Assembly: GCA_017983515.1 (NCBI GenBank)
Contig: JAGOBF010000009.1
Location: 62,001-126,000, forward strand
From: Promineifilum sp.
Lineage (GTDB): Bacteria; Chloroflexota; Anaerolineae; Promineifilales; Promineifilaceae
Length of the DNA: 64,000 nt
Reading direction: 5' to 3'
This document shows, in pieces, positions 18,423 through 27,774 of the stretch (positions are counted from its first letter, which is position 1; the number at the start of each line of letters is the position of its first letter). The translations under genes were made by a program, and so were the position numbers. The notes beneath the pieces are model-generated. The model was not told where the DNA came from, did no database searches, and saw only the letters and a list, made by a program, of their open reading frames with translations.

Positions 18423-20435
18423 ATGAGTACCGGATTGATTGCAGAACAGCCGTTGGCGCGCCCTGATGAGGCCGCCGGCGACCTGATCATCAATGACTTT
18501 TCGATTGTGGTGGCGACGGCCAACGGCACGGGCAGCCAAACGTCGAACATGGCCATTCTACGCGCCCTGTTCAAGATGGGCATTCCCGTCAACGGCAAAA
18601 ATATCTTCCCGTCCAATATTCAGGGCTTGCCGACCTGGTACCACATCCGCACCAGCCGCGACGGCTACACCGCCCGCCGTCATACATCGGAGATCCTTGT
18701 CGCTTTTAATCAGGCCACAGTGATCCAGGACATCCAGACGCTGCCGCCGGGAGGCATTTGCCTCTACAACAGCGACTGGCGCTCAATCCCCCAACGGGAC
18801 GATATCACCTACTACGCCGTGCCGGTCAACGAATTCGTTCGCGCGGCCGATCTCAAAGAGAAAAAGCTGCGGGATTATATCGCCAACATGGCATACGTCG
18901 GTGCGCTGGCCTATTTACTGGACATTCCGCTGGATAAGCTGGATGAGGCGCTGATGTTCCTGTTCAAGGGCAAGCGTCGGACGGCAGACACCAATATGGG
19001 CGTCGTGCGCGCCGCCTACGAGTGGTCGGCCGCCAATCTGGCCCAGAATCATCCCTATCGCGTCGCGCCGATGAACGAGACCGAAGGGCTGATCATGATG
19101 ACCGGCAACGAGGCCGCCGCGCTGGGAGCCGTCTTCGGCGGAGTCACCTTCGCCGCCTGGTATCCCATCACGCCATCCACCAGCGTTATCGATTCGCTGG
19201 ACCATTACCTGGGGCAGATGCGTCGCGACCCGGCAACGGGCGAGGCGACCTACGCCGTGGTGCAGGCCGAGGACGAACTGGCGGCCATCGGTATGGTCAT
19301 CGGCGCGGGCTACGCCGGAGCGCGGGCCATGACAGCCACCAGCGGCCCCGGCATCTCGCTCATGGCCGAGTTCGTCGGGCTGGGCTACTTCGCCGAAGTG
19401 CCCGCGGTCATCTGGGACATCCAGCGCGTCGGCCCCAGCACCGGCCTGCCGACACGCACCAGCCAGGGCGATATTCTCTTCACCTACTATCTGGGCCACG
19501 GCGACACGAAGAACGTTATCCTGCTGCCGTCATCGCTGCGCGAGTGCTTCGATTTCGGCTACATGGCTTTCGACCTGGCCGATACGCTCCAGACGCCGAT
19601 CTTCGTGCTCAGCGATCTCGACTTGGGCATGAACAACTGGATGTCGGAACCGTTCGAGTACCCCACCGAGCCTATCAGGCGCGGCAAGGTGCTGACGGCC
19701 GAGGACGTAGCCGAGCGCGGGTTTGCCCGCTACAAAGACATTGACGGCGATGGCATCCCCTACCGCACGCTGCCCGGCAACCAGCACCCGCTGGCGGCCT
19801 ACTTCGCGCGCGGCACCGGCCACAACGAGGCGGCCGTCTACAGCGAGCGACCCGACGACTGGAAGAACAACATGGCCCGCCTGACGCGCAAGTTCGACAC
19901 GGCGCGGACGCTGGTTCCCGGCCCGGTCATCGACGAGCCGCCAGGCGCGGAGGTGGGCATCATCGCCTACGGCACGACGCGCCCGGCCATCGACGAGGCC
20001 CGCGACCGGCTGGCGGCCGATGGCCTGAACACGAGTTTCATGCGCCTGCGCGCCCTGCCCATCAACGACGAGGTCAAAGCGTTCATCGCCCGCCACGATG
20101 ACGTCTACGTCATCGAGATGAATCGCGACGGACAGATGCACACGCTGTTGTCCTCGGAACTGCCGGAGTTTGCCACGCGTCTCATATCGCTGGCCCTGCT
20201 GGACGGCATGCCGCTGACGGCGCGCTGGGTGGTCGAGGCTATCACCGCCGCCGAGCAGAACCGGCCGCGCCGCCCTTCGGCCAACGGTCAGGGCAGACGC
20301 GGCGCGACGGAGCTTGATCTGTCCGGCAATGGTTCGATGTCGCCCGGCAACGACATGCCCCGAGGCGATAGTGGTCTGACGGACATGGGCCACGACGGGC
20401 ACAATCGGGAAGTGATCATCGAAGAGATGGAGTGA
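18423..20435 (+). CDS. 2-oxoacid:acceptor oxidoreductase, alpha subunit (gamma-alpha fusion), set 2
   Basis: A 670-residue second alpha chain. It has a gamma domain (FSIVVATANGTGSQTSNMAILRAL..., about 25-200) and a pyrimidine domain from AWYPITPSTSVIDSLDHYL, with MTATSGPGISLMAEFVGLG. AAGGAGA stands 9 bases before ATG 18423. It is longer than and divergent from the set-1 alpha chain, and the gamma domain lacks the [10 protein letters not shown] form, so it is not a recent copy. It pairs with the beta chain at 20594. The two sets may use different 2-oxoacids. Confidence 0.87.
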   Translation: MSTGLIAEQPLARPDEAAGDLIINDFSIVVATANGTGSQTSNMAILRALFKMGIPVNGKNIFPSNIQGLPTWYHIRTSRDGYTARRHTSEILVAFNQATVIQDIQTLPPGGICLYNSDWRSIPQRDDITYYAVPVNEFVRAADLKEKKLRDYIANMAYVGALAYLLDIPLDKLDEALMFLFKGKRRTADTNMGVVRAAYEWSAANLAQNHPYRVAPMNETEGLIMMTGNEAAALGAVFGGVTFAAWYPITPSTSVIDSLDHYLGQMRRDPATGEATYAVVQAEDELAAIGMVIGAGYAGARAMTATSGPGISLMAEFVGLGYFAEVPAVIWDIQRVGPSTGLPTRTSQGDILFTYYLGHGDTKNVILLPSSLRECFDFGYMAFDLADTLQTPIFVLSDLDLGMNNWMSEPFEYPTEPIRRGKVLTAEDVAERGFARYKDIDGDGIPYRTLPGNQHPLAAYFARGTGHNEAAVYSERPDDWKNNMARLTRKFDTARTLVPGPVIDEPPGAEVGIIAYGTTRPAIDEARDRLAADGLNTSFMRLRALPINDEVKAFIARHDDVYVIEMNRDGQMHTLLSSELPEFATRLISLALLDGMPLTARWVVEAITAAEQNRPRRPSANGQGRRGATELDLSGNGSMSPGNDMPRGDSGLTDMGHDGHNREVIIEEME

Positions 20436-20479
20436 GGAGTGGACAGAGGATAGCAGGATAGAAAACAGTAGGTAGTAGG

Positions 20480-20565
20480 CAGTGGACAGTGATATTTAGG
20501 GATATGGCGACTGACAAACTGAACAGTGAATACTAATTGACTGATGAGTGATCCACTGCCCACTG
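20480..20565. repeat. low-complexity intergenic repeat with inverted arms
   Basis: Between the set-2 alpha and beta genes lies a run of CAGTGGACAGTG-like words. CAGTGGACAGTG (20480-20491) is matched in inverted form by CACTGCCCACTG (20554-20565) at 11 of 12 positions. The rest of 20440-20590 is made of short TAGTAGG, GGACAG and GAACAGTGAAT units unlike the neighbouring coding sequence. A related string occurs near 14796-14835 (GTGGATAGTGGGCAGAG then TGTCCAC). Function unknown. Confidence 0.5.
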
Positions 20566-20593
20566 AACATCAAGCGAAAGACGGAGCAAGAAA

Positions 20594-21640
20594 ATGACGG
20601 AAACAATAACATCACGTCCGGGGCGAGTTAACGCCATCGGACTCGCTCAGGCGGATTACAAGGGGTTGCCCTCGACGCTGTGTCAGGGCTGCGGCCACAA
20701 CTCCATCGCCAACCAGATCATCCAGGTCGCCTACGAATTGAATGTTCGTCCGGCGGAGATGCTAAAGCTAAGCGGCATCGGCTGCTCCAGCAAGTCGCCG
20801 GCCTACTTCCTGGGCCAGAGCTTCGGCTTCAACGGACTGCACGGCCGCATGCCCTCGTTGGCGACCGGCGCGCTGATGGGTAATCACACCATGCAGGCCA
20901 TCGCCATCAGTGGCGACGGCGACTCAGCCAGCATCGGCCTGGGGCAGTTCAAACACGTCCTGCGGCGCAACGTGCGCATGGTCTACATCGTGGAAAACAA
21001 TGGCGTCTACGGCCTGACCAAAGGTCAGTTCTCGGCCACGGCCGACGAAGGTCAGGAGCTGAAATACGCCGGGACGAACGAATTCCCGCCCATCGACATC
21101 TGCATGGAAGCCATCCTGGCCGGCTGCGGCTTCGTGGCCCGCTCCTTCTCCGGCGACGCCCAGCAGGTGCGCGAACTGATGAAGGCGGCGCTGAGCCATC
21201 GCGGCACGGCCGTGCTCGACATCATCAGCCCCTGCGTGGCCTTCAACAACGCCGACACCTCGACCAAGAGCTACCACTACGGCAAGGAGCACGAGATCCC
21301 GCTGCACGGCATCGACTTTGTGCCCAGCGAAGAGGAGATCGAGATCGAGGCCTATGATCCCGGCGAGTTGCGCGTCGTGGAGATGCACGACGGCTCATGG
21401 ATCAAGCTGCGCAGGCTGGAAACGGACTATGACCCGACCGACCGCATGGGGGCCATGCATCGCCTGCAATGGGCGCAAGAGAAGCAGGAGTTTATCACGG
21501 GGTTGGTCTATCTCGACGAGTCGCGGCCGAGTCTGGCCGAGTCGCGCCGCCTGGGCGACACACCGCTCAACGCGCTGGATGATTCAAGAATGCGGCCGGG
21601 GCCGCAGATGCTAACAAGTTTGATGGATGGCTTGATGTAA
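20594..21640 (+). CDS. 2-oxoacid:acceptor oxidoreductase beta subunit, set 2
   Basis: A 348-residue beta chain of ordinary length, without the CBS extension of the set-1 protein. Cys30 and Cys33 (LCQGCGHNS), Cys64 (GIGCSS) and a Cys in ISPCVAFNN are the likely [4Fe-4S] ligands. SGDGDSASIGLGQFKH (106-121) binds thiamine diphosphate, and ENNGVYGLTKGQFS follows as in the family. GGAGC precedes ATG 20594. A strong terminator follows directly, so it is the last gene of the operon. Confidence 0.9.
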   Translation: MTETITSRPGRVNAIGLAQADYKGLPSTLCQGCGHNSIANQIIQVAYELNVRPAEMLKLSGIGCSSKSPAYFLGQSFGFNGLHGRMPSLATGALMGNHTMQAIAISGDGDSASIGLGQFKHVLRRNVRMVYIVENNGVYGLTKGQFSATADEGQELKYAGTNEFPPIDICMEAILAGCGFVARSFSGDAQQVRELMKAALSHRGTAVLDIISPCVAFNNADTSTKSYHYGKEHEIPLHGIDFVPSEEEIEIEAYDPGELRVVEMHDGSWIKLRRLETDYDPTDRMGAMHRLQWAQEKQEFITGLVYLDESRPSLAESRRLGDTPLNALDDSRMRPGPQMLTSLMDGLM

Positions 21641-21643
21641 ACG

Positions 21644-21679
21644 AGATGGGCCGAGGTGATTAGTCACCTCGGCCCATCT
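21644..21679 (+). terminator. rho-independent terminator after the oxidoreductase operon
   Basis: Perfect 16-base arms (AGATGGGCCGAGGTGA and its complement) with a TTAG loop, followed by TTTATT on the + strand. The next gene converges from the right, so it may serve both strands. Confidence 0.85.
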
Positions 21680-21708
21680 TTTATTCACTCCGCAGAAAGT
21701 TAGCCCAC

Positions 21709-23022
21709 CTACTCGCTTGGCGCAGGCTGCACGTCAAGCAGTTCAACCTCGAAGACGAGCGTCGCCCCGGGCGGGATCGCGCCGGAGCCGGTATCGCCAT
21801 AGCCCAGCTCAGCCGGGACGACCAGTTGGCGGATACCGCCGACCTTCATCCCCTCGACACCCTCATCCCAACCCGGGATGACTCCGCCGGTGCCCAGCGT
21901 GAACGGGAACGGCAAGCCGCTGTCGAGCGAGCTGTCGAACTTTATATTGTTGGTCAGCCAGCCGGTGTAGTTGACGGTGACGGCGCTGCCCGCCTCGGCC
22001 GTCGCCCCATCGCCCACGACGATATCGTAGTACTTCAGCCCGCTGTCAGTTGTCGTGAAATCCGCTTCCGAAACCTCGGTGGGTAGCAGCAGCGGTTTCA
22101 CTTCGAGCAATTCGACTTCCATGAGCAGCGTCGCGTTGGGGGGAATACGGCCGCCGCCCGCCTCGCCCAGCGCCAGATCGGGCGGGATCACCAGATAGCG
22201 CTTGCCACCGGGCTTCATCGTCGAGACGCCTTCGTTCCAGCCGGGGAAGACGCCCACATCGCTGCCCAACGTGAAGGTCAGAGGCTCGCCGACGGTGACG
22301 GATGACGCGATGTACTCTTCGCCTTCCTGCAACCAGGCCCAATACTCGACGACGACGTCCTGGCCGGTCACCGGCATCTCGCCTTCGCCTTCCACGATGT
22401 CGTAGTATTTCAGGCCGCTATCAGTTTCTGTCAGATCGCTCTCTTCCACGGCCGTCGGCACGGGCGGAGGAGTGACCGTCAACAGATCGACATCCATGAT
22501 GATAGTCGCGTTGGCCGGAATCACACCGCCTGCCCCTTCCTCTCCGAAGGCCAACTCGGGCGGAATGGTCAACCGCGCCTTGCCGCCCTCTTTGATGAGC
22601 AGCAGCCCCTCTAGCCAGCCGGGAAACAGGTCCGTTTCCGTCGCCGTGGCGGTGATCGGCGCACCCTCGCTCACGGTATCGGCAAATATGGTGCCGTCAG
22701 AGAGCATGCCGAGGATGTTCATCGTCACCAGGTCGCCTACCTGGGGTGCGGCGCCGTCGCCGGCTCGAATTTCGGTCACCCGCAAACCGCTATCGGTTAC
22801 AGTGACCGGGCCGTCAACTTCCTCGACGCCGGGCGGCAGTTCAATCGGCTCGCCGGTCGCTGAAGCATCAGCGACCGTTTCGCCTTCGACCGGTTCGCCC
22901 CCGCCCGCTTCGCGCGTCATGTCGTCGGCCTGTTCTGTGGAAACGGCCGGGCCACAAGCGACCATCATCAACAGGATCATGAGCAGCGTGGCCCACGTGG
23001 ATACCGCAAGTCTCTTCTTCAT
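21709..23022 (-). CDS. lipoprotein with three tandem FKBP-type peptidyl-prolyl isomerase domains
   Basis: A 437-residue secreted lipoprotein with a signal segment and lipid-anchor Cys23 (MMVAC). Three FKBP modules follow an acidic linker, at about 75-184, 199-308 and 325-433, each introduced by TDSGL. Domain 3 keeps the active-site set (Tyr352, Phe362-Asp363, Phe374, Val381-Ile382, Trp385, Tyr408, Phe424). Domains 1 and 2 keep the PGW and IPP.A..GE core but have lost several pocket residues, so catalysis probably rests in domain 3. The expected role is folding of exported proteins. Confidence 0.87.
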   Translation of the reverse strand: MKKRLAVSTWATLLMILLMMVACGPAVSTEQADDMTREAGGGEPVEGETVADASATGEPIELPPGVEEVDGPVTVTDSGLRVTEIRAGDGAAPQVGDLVTMNILGMLSDGTIFADTVSEGAPITATATETDLFPGWLEGLLLIKEGGKARLTIPPELAFGEEGAGGVIPANATIIMDVDLLTVTPPPVPTAVEESDLTETDSGLKYYDIVEGEGEMPVTGQDVVVEYWAWLQEGEEYIASSVTVGEPLTFTLGSDVGVFPGWNEGVSTMKPGGKRYLVIPPDLALGEAGGGRIPPNATLLMEVELLEVKPLLLPTEVSEADFTTTDSGLKYYDIVVGDGATAEAGSAVTVNYTGWLTNNIKFDSSLDSGLPFPFTLGTGGVIPGWDEGVEGMKVGGIRQLVVPAELGYGDTGSGAIPPGATLVFEVELLDVQPAPSE

Positions 23023-23168
23023 TGGTTACGTTTCAAAGCTCCTTCTAAATGGAAAACTCCATTGGCCGAGGACGTCAAGCCGGCCAATTTGATGAATAGG
23101 CTTGTCAATATTATCTTTGCCCGCCCGCCCGCGCCACTTTCCCCCAGCCCTTTCTCAGATTGGCCAGG

Positions 23169-23196
23169 TTGTGTGCTGCCCGGCGATGCTTATAAT
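23169..23196 (+). promoter_or_regulatory. promoter placed for a near-leaderless transcript
   Basis: TTGTGT (23169-23174), a 16-base spacer and consensus TATAAT (23191-23196). The ATG codons at 23205 and 23208 lie where transcription should start, and no Shine-Dalgarno is visible. Confidence 0.5.
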
Positions 23197-23204
23197 CAGA
23201 ACTC

Positions 23205-25427
23205 ATGATGGATCGGCCGGCCACACGCGTATTGGAGCGAGGGATTCTCGTTGCCGCCCTGTTGCTGTTCTTTGCGCTGGCGGCCGGCGCGGCGTTGGCT
23301 CTGTCGCCCACCAACGATGAGCCGATCCACCTGACGCGCGGCGCAGCCCTCAGCCAGAGTGGCGATCTGGGCTTGCAGTTTGAGCACACGCCGCTCAGTC
23401 ATCGGCTCATCGGCGCGCTGCTGCCGGCGGAGCCGACGCTGCCTCTCGTGGAGCATCTGGCAACCCGCCCAACGAACGACCGCCCGGCAATCGCCCGCGA
23501 GCTGTTCTGGGAAAGCGGCCTGAACGTGGAACGGGCCATCTTTCTCGGCCGCCTGCCCATCATCTGGTCGGGCCTGTTGCTGGGGGCGGCCCTGGCCCTG
23601 TGGGTGACCGGCGTCGCCCGCCGGCCGGCGGCCTTGGCGGTCGCCCTGCTCCTCTATGCGACCTCGCCCAATCTACTGGCTTCGGCCGCGCTGGCGACCA
23701 CGGATTTGCTCGCGGCGGCCACCTTTTTCGCCGCCGTATGTGGCTGGTGGTTCTATTGGCAGCGGCCCGGCCGCACCCGCTGGGTTGTGACCGCCGTCCT
23801 GCTGGGTTTGGCCCTGAGCGCCAAGCTGACCGGTGTGTTGCTCATCCCGGTGCTGTTCGTCCTGGCCTACGCTCGCCGGCCGCGTGACCGTTGGTGGCGG
23901 CCGGGACTGGCCGCTCTGGGGCTGCTGCCCGTGGCCGGTCTCGTGCTGTGGGCCGTCTATGCCTTCCAGATCGGCCCTTGGCGCGGCATCATGGTTCCCG
24001 CCCCGGCCTATTGGGAGAGTTGGGCCTCGGTGCTGACCCACGTCTCCGGCGGCCACCAGGCCTTTTTTGTGGGACATGTCTCCGGCTCGGGCTGGTGGCT
24101 CTACTTCCCGGTCACACTGGCGATCAAGACCCCGCTGCCGACGCTCCTGCTGTTGGCGGCGGCGCTCGTCGTCACCATCCGGGCCCGTCGTTGGCCCTTG
24201 ATCGCCTTTGTGCTCGTGCCCATCGCGGCGACCCTGGCCGCGGCGATATACAGCCGCCTGAACATCGGCTACCGCCACGTCTTGCCGATAATTCCCTTCG
24301 TCCTGCTCCTGATCGGCTCCGGCGTGCCCTCGTTTAGGTCACACCGCACAGGACGATGGCTTGCCGGCGCGGCCGTCGCCTGGGCCGTGGTCGCCGCGCT
24401 CTGGGTTCACCCCCATCATCTGGCCTACTTCAACGAGCTTATCGGCGGGCCGGCCCGCGGCTACCGCTATCTGGGCGACTCCAATCTTGACTGGGGGCAA
24501 GGCCTGAACGAATTGGCCGAGTTCGCGGCAAGCTTCGAGGGCGACCTGCACGTGTCCTATGGCGGCGCGGCCGACCCCGCCTATTATGGCCTCGATCAAC
24601 CGCCCTTGGCCGGGCCGGAAGGGGCCGGTGGCCCTGACTTCCACCCGGCCAACCCCGCGCCCGGCCGCTATTCCATCAGCGCCGGGCACATCCAGGGCCT
24701 ATTGCCCGAAGCCGACCTATTCGACTGGTTCCGCCGCCGCGAGCCGGACGGCTCCATCGGTTATTCGATCCTCTTTTACGACGTGGACGCCGCCCGGCCG
24801 GGGGCATGGATCGCCCAGTGCGCCGCTCCCGCGCCGCCACTGGTCTCGGCCGAAGCCGAGCGCATCATCGGCGCGCCGGGGGCGCGACATCTAAGTTTCG
24901 ATTGCGCCTCTTCGTGGGTCTTCCCCGGCGAGGGTGCGCCGGGCTGGTACATCCTGCCGTTCAGCGATGATCCCTGGTGGGTGCAGACCGGCCCGGTGGT
25001 CGCCGGCGAGATGACCCACGTCTATCGCCATCGGGCAAATCAGTTCGGGCCGGACTACGACGTATACTATTGGCCGGGCAGTGGGGAACCCGAGGATTTA
25101 TTGGGGCCGGCCGCCACGGAGCCATTATTGACCGGCGGCCCGGCCGAGCTATGGAACTATGCAGTGAACGGCGAGGAATGGCTCACGCTGTGGCGCGTGG
25201 CCTTGCCGGCGACCGCGCCGCTATCGGTGCAGGCCCATCTGTACGCCGCTGACGGCCCGCCGCAGGTAGCCGATGGGTTGGGCTATTCATCCGGCTACTG
25301 GCAGCCGGGCGACTGGTTTGTGCAACGCCACCCATTCGCCACACCGGGCGGGATGCTGGAAACGGGTCTCTATAATTATGTGACTCTTGAGAGAGCCGGG
25401 CCGGCTGTGAAACTCCCGGCTCGATGA
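23205..25427 (+). CDS. GT-C membrane glycosyltransferase (ArnT/PMT-like)
   Basis: A 740-residue integral membrane protein with many hydrophobic helices in the first 400 residues. An acidic pair (Asp38-Glu39 in SPTNDEPIHLTRG) sits after the first helix, as in lipid-phosphate-sugar-dependent GT-C enzymes. AYFNELIGGPARGYRYLGDSNLDWGQG (near 430) is a motif of one bacterial PMT-like subgroup. The remaining 300 residues are a soluble, probably extracytoplasmic domain. It differs from the other three GT-C genes in the window, which have twin beta-sandwich tails. The acceptor is unknown. Confidence 0.75.
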   Translation: MMDRPATRVLERGILVAALLLFFALAAGAALALSPTNDEPIHLTRGAALSQSGDLGLQFEHTPLSHRLIGALLPAEPTLPLVEHLATRPTNDRPAIARELFWESGLNVERAIFLGRLPIIWSGLLLGAALALWVTGVARRPAALAVALLLYATSPNLLASAALATTDLLAAATFFAAVCGWWFYWQRPGRTRWVVTAVLLGLALSAKLTGVLLIPVLFVLAYARRPRDRWWRPGLAALGLLPVAGLVLWAVYAFQIGPWRGIMVPAPAYWESWASVLTHVSGGHQAFFVGHVSGSGWWLYFPVTLAIKTPLPTLLLLAAALVVTIRARRWPLIAFVLVPIAATLAAAIYSRLNIGYRHVLPIIPFVLLLIGSGVPSFRSHRTGRWLAGAAVAWAVVAALWVHPHHLAYFNELIGGPARGYRYLGDSNLDWGQGLNELAEFAASFEGDLHVSYGGAADPAYYGLDQPPLAGPEGAGGPDFHPANPAPGRYSISAGHIQGLLPEADLFDWFRRREPDGSIGYSILFYDVDAARPGAWIAQCAAPAPPLVSAEAERIIGAPGARHLSFDCASSWVFPGEGAPGWYILPFSDDPWWVQTGPVVAGEMTHVYRHRANQFGPDYDVYYWPGSGEPEDLLGPAATEPLLTGGPAELWNYAVNGEEWLTLWRVALPATAPLSVQAHLYAADGPPQVADGLGYSSGYWQPGDWFVQRHPFATPGGMLETGLYNYVTLERAGPAVKLPAR

Positions 25428-25453
25428 ATGAAGGCCGGCCTTAACCCATCGGC

Positions 25454-25482
25454 TTGTTGATCAATCCGGCGGATGATACATT
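25454..25482 (+). promoter_or_regulatory. possible promoter, short or no leader
   Basis: TTGTTG (25454-25459), 17-base spacer, TACATT (25477-25482). The predicted start near 25489 is about 6 bases before ATG 25495, and no ribosome site is visible. Confidence 0.35.
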
Positions 25483-25494
25483 ACTGCTCAGTTG

Positions 25495-27756
25495 ATGCTG
25501 CGCACCATGTCCGCTCGTTCATCCCGCCCTCTCCTGATCCTCATCCTGAGCATCTATCTGGCCTTGGCCGTGGGCTATGGCATCGTCACACCTCTGTTCG
25601 AGACGCCGGATGAACACCTCCACTACTTCACGGCCGATTTCATCGCTCGCGAGGGACGGCTGCCGACGACGCGCGATCCCGGCCCGATGGCTCAGGAGTC
25701 AGCCCAGCCGCCGCTCTACTATGTCCTGGCTTCATTCATCGTTCGGGCGGCCGGCGGCGTGGACGACACGCCGCTACTGTGGGCCAATCCCCGCTCCAAC
25801 CCGGAAGACCCGCTGGGCGAAAGCCTGGCCCGGCCGCCGCTCAACGTTAACGCTTTCATCCACGGCCCCGCGGAAGCGTGGCCCTGGCGTGGCTACGTCC
25901 TGTCGGCTCACCTCGTGCGCCTGTTGTCAACCATTCTCGGGCTGGGAACGCTGATTAGTATCTACGGCGCGGGGCGCGTTGTCTGGCCCACCGACCCCAC
26001 GCGCGCGCTCTTGGCAACGGCCGTGGTGGCCTTCCTGCCCCAATTCGCGTTCATCCACGGCGCGGTGAGCAACGATGCGGCGATCACGTTCTTTAGCGCG
26101 GCGGCGATCTGGCAACTGCTGCGAATGACGAATGATCCATTACGAATTGCAAATGAGGAAACGGCCGGCCAGGGCAATCTTTCGCCGGCCGGGGATCGCT
26201 TGCCGTTTGTCCGGCTCCTGTTGCTGGGTCTCACCATTGGGTTGGCGGTGCTGTCCAAGACGGCCGGGCTGCTTTTGCTGGCCTATGGTGTGGCCGTGCT
26301 GGTGGTATGGGCCTGGCATCGCGGCGGCCGGCGGCCGGCGCTGGCCGTGGGGTCGCTGGTAGCGCTGCCCGCGCTCTTGCTGAGCGGCTGGTGGCTGTGG
26401 CGCAACTGGGCGCTCTACGGCGACCCCACGGCGGCTAACCAGTTTATCCGGCTGGCCGGCGGCGAACGACCCTACACACTGCGCCAGGTGTGGCACGACA
26501 TGGATCGGGTATGGACCTCCCTGTTCGCCCGCTTCGGCTGGATGAACGTGCGTCCGCCGCCCTGGGTATGGCTGGCCTGGAGCGTCATCGCCGCCCTGGC
26601 CGTGGCCGGGGCACTGTGGGCAGTGGCTCGAAACAGGCGGCGGCCCTATCAGTTCCACTTTTCGGCGGCCACGCTGCTCCATCCGGCGGTCATCCTGCTG
26701 GGTTGGTTGGTGGTCGTTGGCCTGGCCTGGCTCCAGTTCATGCTGCGTACCCCGGCCGATCAGGGGCGGCTGTTCTTCCCCGCGCTCATCCCGTTGGCGC
26801 TGGGCGCGGCGTATGGCCTGAGCCGCTGGCCGCGGCCGTGGACGCAGCTCATCGTGCTCGGCCTGGCGCTTGTCACCAGTATCTACTCCCTGGCGGTGGT
26901 CATCCCGTCGGCCTACGCTGCGCCGCCCTCCATCGCCGCCGTGCCCGGCCAGACCCGCTCTCTGGACATCCGCTTTCCCGAAGGACTGGACCTGCTCGGC
27001 GCGCGCGTCGAGACGGCCGAGGCTCGTCCCGGCGATTGGGTGTGGGCCACGCTTTATTGGCGCGCTTTGCCCGACCGGACAGACGGTGCGCCGCTGGTCT
27101 ACCTGTCCCTGTTCGGCCGGGGCTTTGAACGGATCGGTCTGCAATCGGGCTATCACGGCCGCGGCAACTATCCGGCCACGCTGTGGCCGGTGGGGGAGAT
27201 CGTTGCCGATCGAACGGCCGTGCGCGTGCTTGGCGATGCCGTTGCACCGGTCGAGGCCCGGCTGACCGTGCAGCTAGATGAGGCGCTTCAGGGGATCGAC
27301 ATCGGGACGGTGAAGATCATTCCCGGCCAATGGCCGGAGCGGGTCGCGCCCGTCGCCACCCTGGGCGACAGTATCGAACTGGCCTCGGCCACGCTATCCA
27401 CAACGTCGGCCGCGCCGGCCGAAACCGTGGAATTGCGCCTGCGCTGGCAGGTCATCGCCGCACCTGGCCCGGCCCTGCTCCATCTCTTCGTTCACCTGGG
27501 CAATCCGGCGGCGCAGCCTGTGGCGCAGGCCGACGGCCCGGTGATGGGCGGCGAGTACCCGGCGCGGCTGTGGGCAGCGGGCGAGGTGTTCGATGAGACG
27601 GTGACCCTGACGATACCCGGCGACTTGCCGCCGGGCGAATATCCCGTCACCATCGGCCTCTATGAGTTTGACAGCGGCGCACGCCTGCCGCTGTCGGTGG
27701 GCGGCGAGCGCCTGCCCACCGACGCCTGGACGCTGGGCAGCCTGAGGATCAAGTAA
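25495..27756 (+). CDS. GT-C membrane glycosyltransferase with beta-sandwich tail
   Basis: A protein of about 753 residues. The GT-C acidic motif (Asp39-Glu40 in PLFETPDEHLHYF) follows the first membrane helix, and about ten more helices run to residue 480. Two repeated beta-rich modules of about 115 residues follow, each built around a strand-Leu-x-Trp pattern (ATLYWRALP, LRLRWQVIA) and an ARLW.AGE or ATLWPVGE turn. The same tail occurs in the GT-C genes at 30326 and 32665. Near 26123-26155 the coding sequence holds a low-complexity ACGAATGA/ATTACGAATT run unlike its GC-rich surroundings. ATG 25507 is an alternative start. Confidence 0.75.
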   Translation: MLRTMSARSSRPLLILILSIYLALAVGYGIVTPLFETPDEHLHYFTADFIAREGRLPTTRDPGPMAQESAQPPLYYVLASFIVRAAGGVDDTPLLWANPRSNPEDPLGESLARPPLNVNAFIHGPAEAWPWRGYVLSAHLVRLLSTILGLGTLISIYGAGRVVWPTDPTRALLATAVVAFLPQFAFIHGAVSNDAAITFFSAAAIWQLLRMTNDPLRIANEETAGQGNLSPAGDRLPFVRLLLLGLTIGLAVLSKTAGLLLLAYGVAVLVVWAWHRGGRRPALAVGSLVALPALLLSGWWLWRNWALYGDPTAANQFIRLAGGERPYTLRQVWHDMDRVWTSLFARFGWMNVRPPPWVWLAWSVIAALAVAGALWAVARNRRRPYQFHFSAATLLHPAVILLGWLVVVGLAWLQFMLRTPADQGRLFFPALIPLALGAAYGLSRWPRPWTQLIVLGLALVTSIYSLAVVIPSAYAAPPSIAAVPGQTRSLDIRFPEGLDLLGARVETAEARPGDWVWATLYWRALPDRTDGAPLVYLSLFGRGFERIGLQSGYHGRGNYPATLWPVGEIVADRTAVRVLGDAVAPVEARLTVQLDEALQGIDIGTVKIIPGQWPERVAPVATLGDSIELASATLSTTSAAPAETVELRLRWQVIAAPGPALLHLFVHLGNPAAQPVAQADGPVMGGEYPARLWAAGEVFDETVTLTIPGDLPPGEYPVTIGLYEFDSGARLPLSVGGERLPTDAWTLGSLRIK

Positions 27757-27774
27757 ACGATCCGCTCCGCCAGC

